NCBI GenBank assembly: GCA_009704505.1
Contig: WLEB01000002.1
Location: 27,344 to 91,343 of the forward strand
Reading direction: 5' to 3'
Length of the DNA stretch: 64,000 bases
From: Actinomycetota bacterium
Lineage (GTDB): Bacteria > Actinomycetota > Actinomycetes > Nanopelagicales > Nanopelagicaceae
The notes beneath the pieces were generated by a model that was not told the origin of the DNA, ran no database searches, and was given only the letters and a program-made list of their open reading frames with translations. The translations under genes were made by a program, and so were the position numbers. Below are positions 53,968 through 61,991 of the stretch, piece by piece. How positions within the stretch are numbered: position 1 is the first letter of the stretch; each line of letters opens with the position of its first letter.

Positions 53968-54591
53968 CTACTTAATGAGATAGATCGCTGAGAAAAGTGC
54001 GATCCATACAACGTCGACGAAGTGCCAGTAATAAGAAACAACAATTGCAGTAGTTGCCTGTTGACTTGTAAATCTACGAGCTTTTGCAACGCGAACCATC
54101 ACAATCAAGAATGCAATTAATCCACCGATTACGTGCAGGCCGTGGAATCCAGTGGTGACATAGAAAACTGAACCAAAGGCATTTGAGGACAAGGTCAATC
54201 CTTCGCTGACCAAAACAGCGTATTCATAGACTTGACCAGCTACGAAATATGCACCCATGACAACAGTTAGGGCAAACCATTCCCTCATTCCCCATTTACT
54301 GATTTGAAAGATTGTTCCCGTTCTGCGATTTTGAAAGCGCTCTGCGGCGAAAACACCAAACTGACATGTGACAGAAGACAAAACTAGGATTGTTGTATTG
54401 AAAGCTGCAAAAGGTATGTCTAAAAGTACGGTTGATTCGCTCCAGATACTTGGCCCTTGCACTGCCCGAATTGTGAAGTACATTGCAAAGAGAGCGGCAA
54501 AAAACATTAACTCACTTGAGAGCCAGACGATCGTTCCAACTGCTACGGCATTGGGACGCGTGATCTTATGATGGTCAACGTTGCTGGTCAT
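53968..54591 (-). CDS. ctaE: Cytochrome c oxidase subunit III
   Basis: This 207-residue five-helix membrane subunit of the aa3 oxidase has [24 protein letters not shown] at the start, [12 protein letters not shown] with conserved histidines and the C-terminal [15 protein letters not shown]. It is the first gene of ctaE-qcrC-qcrA-qcrB. TAATCT lies 5 nt before the ATG. The order is the standard actinobacterial one. Confidence 0.96.
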   Translation of the reverse strand: MTSNVDHHKITRPNAVAVGTIVWLSSELMFFAALFAMYFTIRAVQGPSIWSESTVLLDIPFAAFNTTILVLSSVTCQFGVFAAERFQNRRTGTIFQISKWGMREWFALTVVMGAYFVAGQVYEYAVLVSEGLTLSSNAFGSVFYVTTGFHGLHVIGGLIAFLIVMVRVAKARRFTSQQATTAIVVSYYWHFVDVVWIALFSAIYLIK

Positions 54592-54752
54592 AGGGGAGAT
54601 TATTCCCGAAAATACTGCTCCCGTCTGCCTGGCTACCCCTCAAACCCCATCGTTTTGAAGGTCGATTGCGTGAAACCGATCACCTTAATCGGAGCATTTT
54701 TTGGTTCTATAAATGGGCAAAACAAGGTGAGTCTGGCAATAGACTTTTGCCT

Positions 54753-55175
54753 ATGGCTGACACAAAAAAACAGATCATCGTCTATTCAGATGATTCCTCT
54801 GTTCGCGCCGCTGTAATTTCTGCACTAGGAAAACGCGCAGCTAAAGACCTTCCAGAACATGAATTCCACGAGTTTGCTACCGCGCCAGCCTTAAGGGCCT
54901 ATGTGGATACCAAAAATCTCTCAGGAGGCTTTAGAGCAGATCTATTCATACTTGATGGAGAGACTTCACCAGAAGGAGGTTTGGGAGTAGCCCGACAACT
55001 CAAAGATGAAGTATTTAACTGTCCGCCAGTTTTGGTGATTACGGGCAGACAAGAAGATTCTTGGCTTGCTGCATGGTCCATGGCCGAGGCATCTGTAGTC
55101 CACCCAATTGATCCATTCACACTTGCAAAAACGGCGGCAGAGTTACTGCGTGGAGCAGCGCCAGCGACTGCTTAA
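54753..55175 (+). CDS. Atypical receiver-domain protein
   Basis: This 140-residue protein has a response-regulator receiver fold without an output domain: acidic pair in VYSDDSS, phosphoacceptor-like D in LFILDGE (near 71), the threonine in VITGR, and VHPIDPF where a KP motif is expected, so the conserved lysine is replaced by histidine. It may be a phosphorylation-independent or altered regulator. The ATG at 54753 is preceded by TAGACT with a 7-nt spacer; the ORF track start at 54666 is not supported. It lies between ctaE and trpD, near the oxidase genes. Confidence 0.75.
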   Translation: MADTKKQIIVYSDDSSVRAAVISALGKRAAKDLPEHEFHEFATAPALRAYVDTKNLSGGFRADLFILDGETSPEGGLGVARQLKDEVFNCPPVLVITGRQEDSWLAAWSMAEASVVHPIDPFTLAKTAAELLRGAAPATA

Positions 55176-55180
55176 CTTAA

Positions 55181-56224
55181 ATGATGAGTCAGAATCTGTG
55201 GCACGAGTATTTAGGTGAACTAGATTCTGGCCGAGATTTATCAGTTGAAGCTATTCAATGGTGCATGAATGAAATTCTCACTGGCCAAGCCTCAGATGAA
55301 CAAATCAAAAGCTTTCTTCTTTCATTAAAATCTAAAGGCGAAACTGCTCAGGAAATAGGAGCATTGGTCTCACAGATGTATCGGTATTCCAGTCCTATCT
55401 CCATTACAGAAAGGGCGGTCGATACTGTTGGCACGGGTGGCGATGGCGCGAATACAATAAACATTTCAACAACTGCGGCGATTATCGCAGCTGCTGCTGG
55501 CGTTAAAGTGATTAAGCATGGAAATCGTGCCGCATCGTCAAAATCTGGATCGGCGGATCTGCTTGAAAGTCTGGGGATCACAATAAATCTAGATGGTAAA
55601 GGCGTTGCGGCAACCTTTGAACAACTCGGTATTGGTTTTTGTTTTGCACCGATTTTTCATCCCGCCATGCGCTTTGCCGCTAATGCAAGAAAAGAGTTGG
55701 GTGTTCCAACTGTTTTTAACATTTTGGGTCCCTTAGCTAATCCGGCCTCACCAAAGGCGGCTGCAATTGGGGTATCCAATGAAAAAATGATGCCAGTAAT
55801 GGCCAAAGTGCTCCTCGAAAAAGGCGTTGACGGTTTTGTATTTAGGGGAGATGATGGAATAGACGAGATTACCTTGGCTTCGACAACCACAATTTCCACG
55901 CTTTCTAATCAGAACATCTCAACTGAAAAAATAGATCCAAAAGATTTTGGAATTTCACGCTCGCCAATTTCAGATCTTCGAGGGGGCGATAGTTCCCACA
56001 ATGCCAGTATCACAATGGCAATTTTTGAAGGTGAGGCAGGAGCGCCCCGAGATGCCGTCCTACTTAACGCCGCCGCTGCAATCGCAGCATATGAAGGGCG
56101 TTCTGACATTAATGTTAAGGAAAGAATTGAATTAGGTCTATTAAGAGCTGCAGAGGCCGTTGATTCTGGCGCGGCAAAGAATTTAGTTAAGCAATGGGCC
56201 TTACTCAGTAAACAATTAGCGTGA
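55181..56224 (+). CDS. trpD: Anthranilate phosphoribosyltransferase
   Basis: This tryptophan-pathway enzyme joins anthranilate with PRPP. The 347-residue protein has the PRPP motif GTGGDGANTINIST (near 86), KHGNRAASSKSGSADLLE, and the metal site DDGIDEIT. Two adjacent ATGs (55181 and 55184) are possible starts. It follows the atypical receiver gene by 5 bp, and the same neighbourhood (trpD next to ctaE-qcr) occurs in mycobacteria. No other trp genes are nearby. Confidence 0.95.
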   Translation: MMSQNLWHEYLGELDSGRDLSVEAIQWCMNEILTGQASDEQIKSFLLSLKSKGETAQEIGALVSQMYRYSSPISITERAVDTVGTGGDGANTINISTTAAIIAAAAGVKVIKHGNRAASSKSGSADLLESLGITINLDGKGVAATFEQLGIGFCFAPIFHPAMRFAANARKELGVPTVFNILGPLANPASPKAAAIGVSNEKMMPVMAKVLLEKGVDGFVFRGDDGIDEITLASTTTISTLSNQNISTEKIDPKDFGISRSPISDLRGGDSSHNASITMAIFEGEAGAPRDAVLLNAAAAIAAYEGRSDINVKERIELGLLRAAEAVDSGAAKNLVKQWALLSKQLA

Positions 56225-56240
56225 GCAGTACTCTCAACGC

Positions 56241-57038
56241 ATGGCAATAACAGGTGCACCTACGGGTTGGATAAATGATTGGGCTGCGGCAGGGCATGGT
56301 GAAAATTCAAGAATCGGGATCATTTTGGTTCACGGCTTTACAGGTTCGCCAGCATCCATGCGCCCATGGGGAGAATTCTTAAATTCAAAGGGCTACACCG
56401 TAAGAGTTCCATTGTTGCCGGGACATGGAACCAAGGTTGAAGATTTGAATACAGTGAAGTGGCAAGAGTGGCCAGCAAAAGTCATCTTTGAAATAGAACA
56501 AATCTCACAATCCTGCGACAGAATATTTCTGATTGGACTTTCAATGGGTGGGGGCACAATTCTAAATGTCGCCGCATCTATGGCTAATGAAGACTCCAAC
56601 CATAAAAACATAGTCGGAATCATTTTGGTAAATCCTATGATTCATGTTCGCGGCGTTCCGGCAGAGTTGGCCTACTTTTTATCCAGGTTCCAACGTCTTC
56701 GCAAAAGTGTTGGAGATGACATTAAGCGACCCGGAATCACAGAATGGGGCTATGACGCACTACCTACCCGGGGCGTGCATCAACTCCTAAGAATGCTTCG
56801 GATTACAAGGCGTAATTTACCTTCAATAAAAATACCTCTTCAACTTTTTCACTCAGTATCTGACCATACGCTTCCTGTAAGCAATACAGAGATAGTCTTG
56901 AAGGAGATTGGGTCAGTAGAAAAGAATCGAATTGAACTTATGAATAGTTACCATGTGGCAACTATGGATTACGACCAGGAATTAATCTTCCATAACTCAT
57001 TGACTTTCATAGAAAGTCTCACAAGCAAACAAAACTAG
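56241..57038 (+). CDS. Alpha/beta hydrolase (esterase/monoacylglycerol lipase-like)
   Basis: This soluble serine hydrolase of 265 residues has the oxyanion region ILVHGFTGSPASMRPW, the nucleophile elbow GLSMGGG (near 98), an acidic residue in SVSDHTLP and the catalytic histidine in NSYHVATMD. It resembles carboxylesterase Est30 and monoacylglycerol lipases; the natural ester is unknown. TACTCT lies 6 nt before the ATG. It converges on a nitroreductase gene. Confidence 0.87.
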   Translation: MAITGAPTGWINDWAAAGHGENSRIGIILVHGFTGSPASMRPWGEFLNSKGYTVRVPLLPGHGTKVEDLNTVKWQEWPAKVIFEIEQISQSCDRIFLIGLSMGGGTILNVAASMANEDSNHKNIVGIILVNPMIHVRGVPAELAYFLSRFQRLRKSVGDDIKRPGITEWGYDALPTRGVHQLLRMLRITRRNLPSIKIPLQLFHSVSDHTLPVSNTEIVLKEIGSVEKNRIELMNSYHVATMDYDQELIFHNSLTFIESLTSKQN

Positions 57039-57047
57039 TCATTGGAT

Positions 57048-57070
57048 TGAGATTTAGTGTGCAAATCTCA
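57048..57070. terminator. Hairpin between convergent hydrolase and nitroreductase genes
   Basis: TGAGATTT-AGTGTGC-AAATCTCA is a perfect 8-bp-arm stem located 10 bp after the hydrolase stop. The T-tracts are poor, so it is at best a weak terminator. Confidence 0.35.
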
Positions 57071-57101
57071 TGCCTTTCACGAACAAGGAGAAACTGAGAA
57101 A

Positions 57102-57680
57102 CTACAGATCTCCGGAAATGATTAAATCTGAAAGTGGAAAACGCTCACGCGGTAGGACTTCTCGCTCCCTTGCTTGTCCCTCCGGAAGGTTTTCTGCCGG
57201 CCCCTGTCGACCAATTGCCAGAACTACAATGCAATCACGCTGCCCGGAAATATCAAATGTCTTGTTCATTTTCTCTTTATCAAAACCGATCATCTGGTGA
57301 ACAATAAAACCTCGATGGTGAGCTTCGATAGTAAGTTGTGAAACAGCCAACCCTGTGTCAAATAACGCTATTGGCGGGTAGATATGACCTTCAGTCTTTT
57401 GTTCAACGATAACTGCTACCAACGCGGAAGCATTTGGGGCCCACACTTGATTGAACCCTGAAATCGCCTCGCATATTTTTTGAAAAGTTTCATCTCCCCG
57501 CCTTGAAATGATAAATCTCCAAGGCTGAAAGTTGTATGAGGAAGCAGCCCATCTGGCTGCTTCTAAAAGCGCTGTCATATCTTCGGTCGAAATTAAAGCT
57601 GTGGGATCAAAGGATCGAGGGCTCCAGCGCTCGGTGAGAATTGGATGTATCGGTACTGATGTTTCGGCTTTTTTCTGCAT
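57102..57680 (-). CDS. Nitroreductase family protein, copy 1
   Basis: This FMN-dependent nitroreductase-family protein of 192 residues has ERWSPRSFDP for FMN phosphate binding, SSYNFQPWRFI, and GFIVHQMIGFD in the second half. The family reduces nitro groups, quinones or related substrates with NAD(P)H. TAGAGT lies 6 nt before the ATG at 57680, so the TTG start in the ORF track at 57686 is not needed. A second family member of different length lies 0.3 kb upstream. Confidence 0.83.
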   Translation of the reverse strand: MQKKAETSVPIHPILTERWSPRSFDPTALISTEDMTALLEAARWAASSYNFQPWRFIISRRGDETFQKICEAISGFNQVWAPNASALVAVIVEQKTEGHIYPPIALFDTGLAVSQLTIEAHHRGFIVHQMIGFDKEKMNKTFDISGQRDCIVVLAIGRQGPAENLPEGQAREREVLPRERFPLSDLIISGDL

Positions 57681-57714
57681 ATCCAAACTCTATTCCAATT
57701 CAGCGATGGCCACT

Positions 57715-57942
57715 CTAGTTAAACCAGCGAATCATTCCAATTACTCCAGCCGTTGCGTAGAAAAATTGAAGAAAGAGAATTCCATTGTGTCCGCTGATTT
57801 TTGCCCAAATTCCAATAAGTACGGAGGAGCTCAATAGAAGGGTAAATCCAATAAACTCAGCCCCGATGTTTGCTGCAATAAGCATTGAGTAAACAATTGC
57901 AGTGACAACTCCACTCCACTCTAAAACCTTTGCTCGTGTCAT
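57715..57942 (-). CDS. Small hydrophobic membrane protein of unknown function
   Basis: This 75-residue protein is mostly three closely spaced hydrophobic segments with a glycine/histidine turn (KISGHNG) between the last two. I do not recognise a family. A GAGGC ribosome binding site precedes the ATG. It sits between two nitroreductase genes on the same strand (34 bp from copy 1 and 58 bp from copy 2), so it may belong to the same transcription unit. Its role is unknown. Confidence 0.6.
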   Translation of the reverse strand: MTRAKVLEWSGVVTAIVYSMLIAANIGAEFIGFTLLLSSSVLIGIWAKISGHNGILFLQFFYATAGVIGMIRWFN

Positions 57943-58000
57943 GGCTGCCTCATTTCGATTGAATTTATTTACTGGAAAACTACTTTTTTGTGGATTCTAA

Positions 58001-58756
58001 TTACCGTAGATCTCTTGGGGTTACAACAATCTCCTCTGTATCAATTCTATGTGCTTGGAAGGAGTTCACAGGTGAGTCACTTGGATAGCCGATCGCAATG
58101 CCACAAAGCAATCGGTAGTCCTTAGAAATATCAAATTCTTTTCGCACTACATCATCCCAAATTGCCACGGCGCCCTGTGCGCAGGTACCAAGTCCGTGAG
58201 AATGGGCCGAAAGCATCAAATTCGACATCATCAATCCAGCATCTGATGCGGCATAAATATGAAGGCTCTTGTGCACGTAGACAAACATTTCAACGGGAGC
58301 GCCAAAAAAGGAATAGTTCTTTGCCCACTGTTGATCACGTGCAGCTCGGTCGCCTCGCTTTACTCCAAAAAGTTCATAGAGTTCCCTACCAACTCTTTCA
58401 GATCGCGGCTTAAGTTCTGCCGGATATGGTTTTGCGATACTTCGATTACTCGTTGGCAGTCCATAACGAGAGTAGAGAATTCGAAGCTTATGGATAAAAC
58501 CTTTACGCAGAATTCGTGAGAGAACAGCCCATCGGGATAAGAACTCTGAACTTATCCGATCGCGGGTTTGTCCAGTTGCTACAGCAATCTTGAAAGGTCG
58601 AGTGTTGGACCAACTTGCGGCAGTTAAAGAGTCTTTTAAAATCTGATCAAGAATTTCTTGGGGGACAGGAGTAGATAGAAAATCTCGAGTACTTCTTCGA
58701 GAGGCCAGAAACTTCGAGAAATCTTCTGGGTTAATTGCAAAACGTGGATTATTCAC
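58001..58756 (-). CDS. Nitroreductase family protein, copy 2
   Basis: This nitroreductase-family protein of 251 residues is longer than the first, with an insertion in the middle (about 75-130). ASRRSTRDFL is the FMN phosphate-binding motif, SWSNTRPFKI the loop, and AHSHGLGTCAQGAV and AIGYPSDSPVN the C-terminal part. The substrate is unknown. The GTG start is preceded by TAGGCT with a 6-nt spacer. Confidence 0.83.
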   Translation of the reverse strand: MNNPRFAINPEDFSKFLASRRSTRDFLSTPVPQEILDQILKDSLTAASWSNTRPFKIAVATGQTRDRISSEFLSRWAVLSRILRKGFIHKLRILYSRYGLPTSNRSIAKPYPAELKPRSERVGRELYELFGVKRGDRAARDQQWAKNYSFFGAPVEMFVYVHKSLHIYAASDAGLMMSNLMLSAHSHGLGTCAQGAVAIWDDVVRKEFDISKDYRLLCGIAIGYPSDSPVNSFQAHRIDTEEIVVTPRDLR

Positions 58757-58799
58757 AGGGTAAGCCTAGCGAGAAAGTTTGATACTGATTGGAAATCAA

Positions 58800-59402
58800 C
58801 TAAAAACTATAGAAAACCAGATATGTCGAAAGAGTGAACATAATTGCCGCAACGATTAGATCTAGAATTTTCCAGAAAATTACCTTCACCATAAATCGAG
58901 CAGCCATTTTGGAACCAAATCCGATGAAGAAAAACCAAAGAAAACTGGCCACCATGGCACCTGAGGAGAAAAGCCATTTCTCAGATGGAAATTGATTAGC
59001 GATACTGCCCAAGAAAATGACAGTGTCAAGGTAAACATGGGGATTAAGGAAAGTCAGTCCAAGAACTGTAAGGATAGTTTTCTTCCTGGAAACTATTGCG
59101 CCTTGCTCTAAAGTTAAAGAGTTATGTTTAAATGCTGATCGCAAAGATTTGATACCAAAAAAAGCTAAATAGGTAACTCCAAACCAGCGGACAACTTCTA
59201 GTACTTGTGGAGCCGATTCAATCGCCTTGCCTAAACCTGCTGTACCAGCTGCGATTAACAAGGCATCTGAAACAGCACACAACAGGACGACGATGAGTAC
59301 ATGTTGGCGTTGAAGACCCTGCCTGATAACGAATGCGTTCTGGGCACCAATTGCGATTATCAGAGCCAAACCAGAGGCAACACCAGAGGAAAACGCAATC
59401 AT
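58800..59402 (-). CDS. LysE/ArgO-family amino-acid exporter
   Basis: This six-helix membrane exporter of 200 residues has the typical N-terminal GLALIIAIGAQNAFVIRQGL and the FLNPHVYLDTVIFLGSIA motif. LysE and ArgO export lysine and arginine; the exact cargo is inferred. The ORF track begins at 59480 inside the tRNA-Val gene, which cannot be right. The ATG at 59402 starts the protein correctly, with TACAGT 8 nt upstream. No LysG regulator is adjacent. Confidence 0.87.
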   Translation of the reverse strand: MIAFSSGVASGLALIIAIGAQNAFVIRQGLQRQHVLIVVLLCAVSDALLIAAGTAGLGKAIESAPQVLEVVRWFGVTYLAFFGIKSLRSAFKHNSLTLEQGAIVSRKKTILTVLGLTFLNPHVYLDTVIFLGSIANQFPSEKWLFSSGAMVASFLWFFFIGFGSKMAARFMVKVIFWKILDLIVAAIMFTLSTYLVFYSF

Positions 59403-59438
59403 GAACGCAGACTGTACATTAAGAAGCGAATGAGACGG

Positions 59439-59510
59439 TGGACGATACTGGGATCGAACCAGTGACCCCCACAATGTCAATGTGGTGCTCTACCGCTGAG
59501 CCAATCGTCC
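59439..59510 (-). tRNA. tRNA-Val (GAC)
   Basis: A 72-nt cloverleaf: acceptor GGACGAT pairs with ATCGTCC, the T-arm contains GGTTCGATCC, and the anticodon loop TTGACAT within CCACA/TGTGG reads GAC. CCA is not encoded. It is the last member of a Gly-Cys-Val set. Confidence 0.95.
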
Positions 59511-59566
59511 TCGGTGGTCAAACTATACAACAGGGGATTTAAATCAGATAGCCAGAATGTGTTTGC

Positions 59567-59929
59567 TCATCGCGCGAAATCATCTTCGATACGCTCAATA
59601 TCATCTTCTCCAAAGTATGTCCCAGTTTGTATCTCGATAAAAATCAATTCCTTCTCGCCAGTATTTCCAATTCGGTGAAGTTCTCCAATTGCAACATCGA
59701 CTGTTTCACCTGGTTGTTTTGTAAATGTTTTCCCATCAAGAACAACAGTGGCAGTGCCAGAAACAATGAACCAGTGTTCAGCACGTTTTTGATGTCTTTG
59801 ATATGAAAGTCTGGCTCCAGGATTTACATAGATGCATTTAATTTTATGCACGGAGCTCTCTTGAAGAATCTCATAGCGACCCCATGGTCTTCTCGATTCA
59901 TCAGACAAGGTGTTCACCTCAGTTCTCAT
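59567..59929 (-). CDS. Cupin protein, mannose-6-phosphate isomerase type II-like
   Basis: This single-domain cupin of 120 residues begins with RPWGRYEILQESSVHKIKCIYV and contains RHQKRAEHWFIVSGTATVVLDG, which matches the C-terminal isomerase domain of type II PMI/GMP enzymes with histidine metal ligands. The nucleotidyltransferase half is absent. It may isomerise mannose-6-phosphate to fructose-6-phosphate, a link to mannolipid synthesis. The ORF track starts inside tRNA-Cys (60031); the ATG at 59929 is more reasonable, though its upstream signal is weak. It lies between tRNA-Cys and tRNA-Val. Confidence 0.75.
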   Translation of the reverse strand: MRTEVNTLSDESRRPWGRYEILQESSVHKIKCIYVNPGARLSYQRHQKRAEHWFIVSGTATVVLDGKTFTKQPGETVDVAIGELHRIGNTGEKELIFIEIQTGTYFGEDDIERIEDDFAR

Positions 59930-59966
59930 CCTTAAGATCTTGCGATCATTTCTTCGTAGATAGTGG

Positions 59967-60037
59967 AGGTCGGGACGGGATTTGAACCCGTGTAGAGGGA
60001 TTTGCAGTCCCTTGCCTCGCCTCTCGGCCACCCGACC
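59967..60037 (-). tRNA. tRNA-Cys (GCA)
   Basis: A 71-nt cloverleaf: acceptor GGTCGGG pairs with CCCGACC, the anticodon loop CTGCAAA within AGGGA/TCCCT reads GCA, the T-arm has GGTTCAAATCC, and the discriminator base is U as expected for Cys. CCA is not encoded. Confidence 0.95.
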
Positions 60038-60098
60038 ATAGAAAAATCGCTGGCGAACAAAAATTTATGGAAATTTTTGTCTGAGGTGCGATTATCAG

Positions 60099-60171
60099 AG
60101 CGGACGACCGGGTTCGAACCGGCGACCTGAACCTTGGCAAGGTTCCGCGCTACCAACTGCGCTACGTCCGC
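60099..60171 (-). tRNA. tRNA-Gly (GCC)
   Basis: A 73-nt cloverleaf: acceptor GCGGACG pairs with CGTCCGC, the anticodon loop TTGCCAA within GAACC/GGTTC reads GCC, and the T-arm has GGTTCGAACC. CCA is not encoded. It is followed by tRNA-Cys on the same strand after 61 bp. Confidence 0.95.
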
Positions 60172-60239
60172 GAGGAAGTTAAATCTATCGCAGGAGGCCC
60201 CTAAGCGCCAAAGTGAGAAGCATTGGTTAGCGTTCTCCT

Positions 60240-61232
60240 GTGTCCACTTCACATGACGATGCCTTCTTCTGGATGGGAGGGCTTCTAGCCACAAACCTTC
60301 TGGAGATTTCAAAAGATCCATCATGTTTAGGCGATGGGGGGTTTTGGGCAGTTAGTTCAACATTTGAAGGTGATTTTATTGCAGCAAAATTTGCAACAGT
60401 TGAGAAGAAAAATTTCCCAGATCAACCATGGCAATCATTGCAATCCTCATGGACAAGTTCGTTGAGCAAAGACGAGTACATAAATTACGTTGAACGTATC
60501 AGGGACTCAATTTCGGATGGTTGGGTGTATCAAGTAAATGCTTGTCGAATTCTTTCTAACAGTAGCGATGTGAAGACACTTGCCGGCTTGTTCAGTAAAA
60601 TTTTGCAAGAAAATCCTTCACCGCTAGCAAGCTACCTACAAATTCCTGGATTAAACATTGCTTCGGCCTCACCAGAGCTTTTCCTTTCGCGTGATGGAGA
60701 TGCGATCAAAACTTCACCCATTAAAGGAACACAGGAACCAAACAAAGGCAGTTTCGGGCAAAAAGATCGCGCCGAAAACATAATGATCGTGGATCTTATG
60801 CGCAATGACCTGGGGCAGATTTGTAAAAGTGGAAGCATTCAAGTTCCCCGATTGTTATCTAGCGAAAATCATCCAGGTTTGACACATCTTGTATCGGATA
60901 TTCATGGAACGTTGAGAGAAGAAATTGCATGGAGTGAAATATTTCACCTACTCTCCCCGGCAGGTTCTATAAGTGGTGCTCCTAAATCTTCGGCAACGCA
61001 GGTGATAAAAGAAAATGAAGGGGTGCGCGGTCCGTATTGCGGTGTATTGGGTTGGGTTCAATCAGATAGAGCTGAGTTATCGGTAGCTATAAGAATTTTC
61101 TGGAAAGACAACGGAATACATTTTGGAACTGGCGCCGGAATTACTTGGTCGAGCAAAGCACTTGATGAATGGAACGAAACGGTGTTAAAGGCAGATCGCC
61201 TGATTAAGATCGCCGGAGGTATTCTTTCGTGA
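60240..61232 (+). CDS. pabB: Aminodeoxychorismate synthase component I (short form)
   Basis: This chorismate-binding enzyme makes 4-amino-4-deoxychorismate for folate synthesis. The 330-residue protein carries the core motifs IKTSPIKGT, DRAENIMIVDLMRNDLGQI, HPGLTHLVSDIHGTL and PAGSISGAPKSSA. It is shorter than typical PabB (~450), lacking most of the N-terminal region. The GTG start is preceded by TAGCGT with a 6-nt spacer. pabC overlaps its stop by four bases. No glutamine amidotransferase (pabA) gene lies in the window. Confidence 0.88.
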   Translation: MSTSHDDAFFWMGGLLATNLLEISKDPSCLGDGGFWAVSSTFEGDFIAAKFATVEKKNFPDQPWQSLQSSWTSSLSKDEYINYVERIRDSISDGWVYQVNACRILSNSSDVKTLAGLFSKILQENPSPLASYLQIPGLNIASASPELFLSRDGDAIKTSPIKGTQEPNKGSFGQKDRAENIMIVDLMRNDLGQICKSGSIQVPRLLSSENHPGLTHLVSDIHGTLREEIAWSEIFHLLSPAGSISGAPKSSATQVIKENEGVRGPYCGVLGWVQSDRAELSVAIRIFWKDNGIHFGTGAGITWSSKALDEWNETVLKADRLIKIAGGILS

Positions 61233-61987
61233 AAGTTATTTATAACGGCAATCTTCTAGATCGCAGCCAAACCCCATGTAGTGAACAGGGGTGGCTGCCT
61301 GGAGAAGGAATTTTTGAAACCATCAAAACTGTTGATTCCAAGCCGTGGGCATTTTCACGCCACATGCGAAGAGCGGTAACAAGTGCTCCTTTAGCAGGTG
61401 CAACAATTCCCACAGAAGAGCAGTTGCGGGCCGGTGTTGAACAATTACTCAACCAACAAATTTATGACCGCGGGATGTTGCGTTTATCCTTTAGCAGCAA
61501 TGGGGATTGGTTGGCTGTTCATATTGCTTATTCTGAGTTGATTAAAGCTGCAAGAGTGATGACACATACAGTGCGAATTTCTACATCAGGAACTCAGGTG
61601 AAGAGATTTCCATACGAGCACCGATTAGCAATTGTAAAAACAGCTCAGAGTATGGGTTTTGATGAAGCAGTTGTTCTAAATGAACACAACAAGATTAGCG
61701 AAGCTGCAGTGAGTAATCTTCTCCTGAAAATTAACGGTCAGTGGATTACTCCGCCTTTAACTGATGGGGCACTTCCTGGGGTAGTGCGCGCCCTTGTATT
61801 AGAAAATTGTGATGTCAGCGTGCGCAGCATCGATATTTCAGTAATGCATGAAATTGAATCTGCCTTTCTTATCGGCAGCCTTCGCATTGCGCAGTCAATA
61901 GACTCCATCGATTCACGGCCTTTGCTACAAAGTTCTGATTTCCAGTGTGAAATTCATGCGATGGCCCTTAGGACTTCGGTAGGCTAA
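61229..61987 (+). CDS. pabC: Aminodeoxychorismate lyase / class IV aminotransferase
   Basis: This PLP enzyme of 252 residues converts aminodeoxychorismate to 4-aminobenzoate and pyruvate. The PLP lysine is in [11 protein letters not shown], followed by the E-x2-N-like region [11 protein letters not shown], and [12 protein letters not shown] is the end of the substrate site. The start overlaps the pabB stop (GTGA). A class IV branched-chain aminotransferase is the alternative, but its place after pabB favours PabC. Confidence 0.85.
   Translation: MKVIYNGNLLDRSQTPCSEQGWLPGEGIFETIKTVDSKPWAFSRHMRRAVTSAPLAGATIPTEEQLRAGVEQLLNQQIYDRGMLRLSFSSNGDWLAVHIAYSELIKAARVMTHTVRISTSGTQVKRFPYEHRLAIVKTAQSMGFDEAVVLNEHNKISEAAVSNLLLKINGQWITPPLTDGALPGVVRALVLENCDVSVRSIDISVMHEIESAFLIGSLRIAQSIDSIDSRPLLQSSDFQCEIHAMALRTSVG
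61980..61985 (+). promoter_or_regulatory. Leaderless -10 of thrS inside the pabC stop region
   Basis: TAGGCT (61980-61985) overlaps the pabC stop codon and lies 6 nt before the thrS ATG. It is the same hexamer found at five other gene starts. There is therefore no room for a T-box or other leader control of thrS. Confidence 0.5.
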
Positions 61988-61991
61988 TCAC

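Noticed and set aside
59932-60324. 130-residue minus-strand ORF (59932-60324) and the N-terminal extensions of the cupin and LysE ORFs
   Set aside because: They run through the tRNA-Cys, tRNA-Gly and tRNA-Val genes and have no protein-like motifs; they are shadows of tRNA sequence.
61960-61991. A T-box leader upstream of thrS
   Set aside because: The gap from pabC is 4 bp and a -10-like TAGGCT lies 6 nt before the start, so no leader RNA could form.
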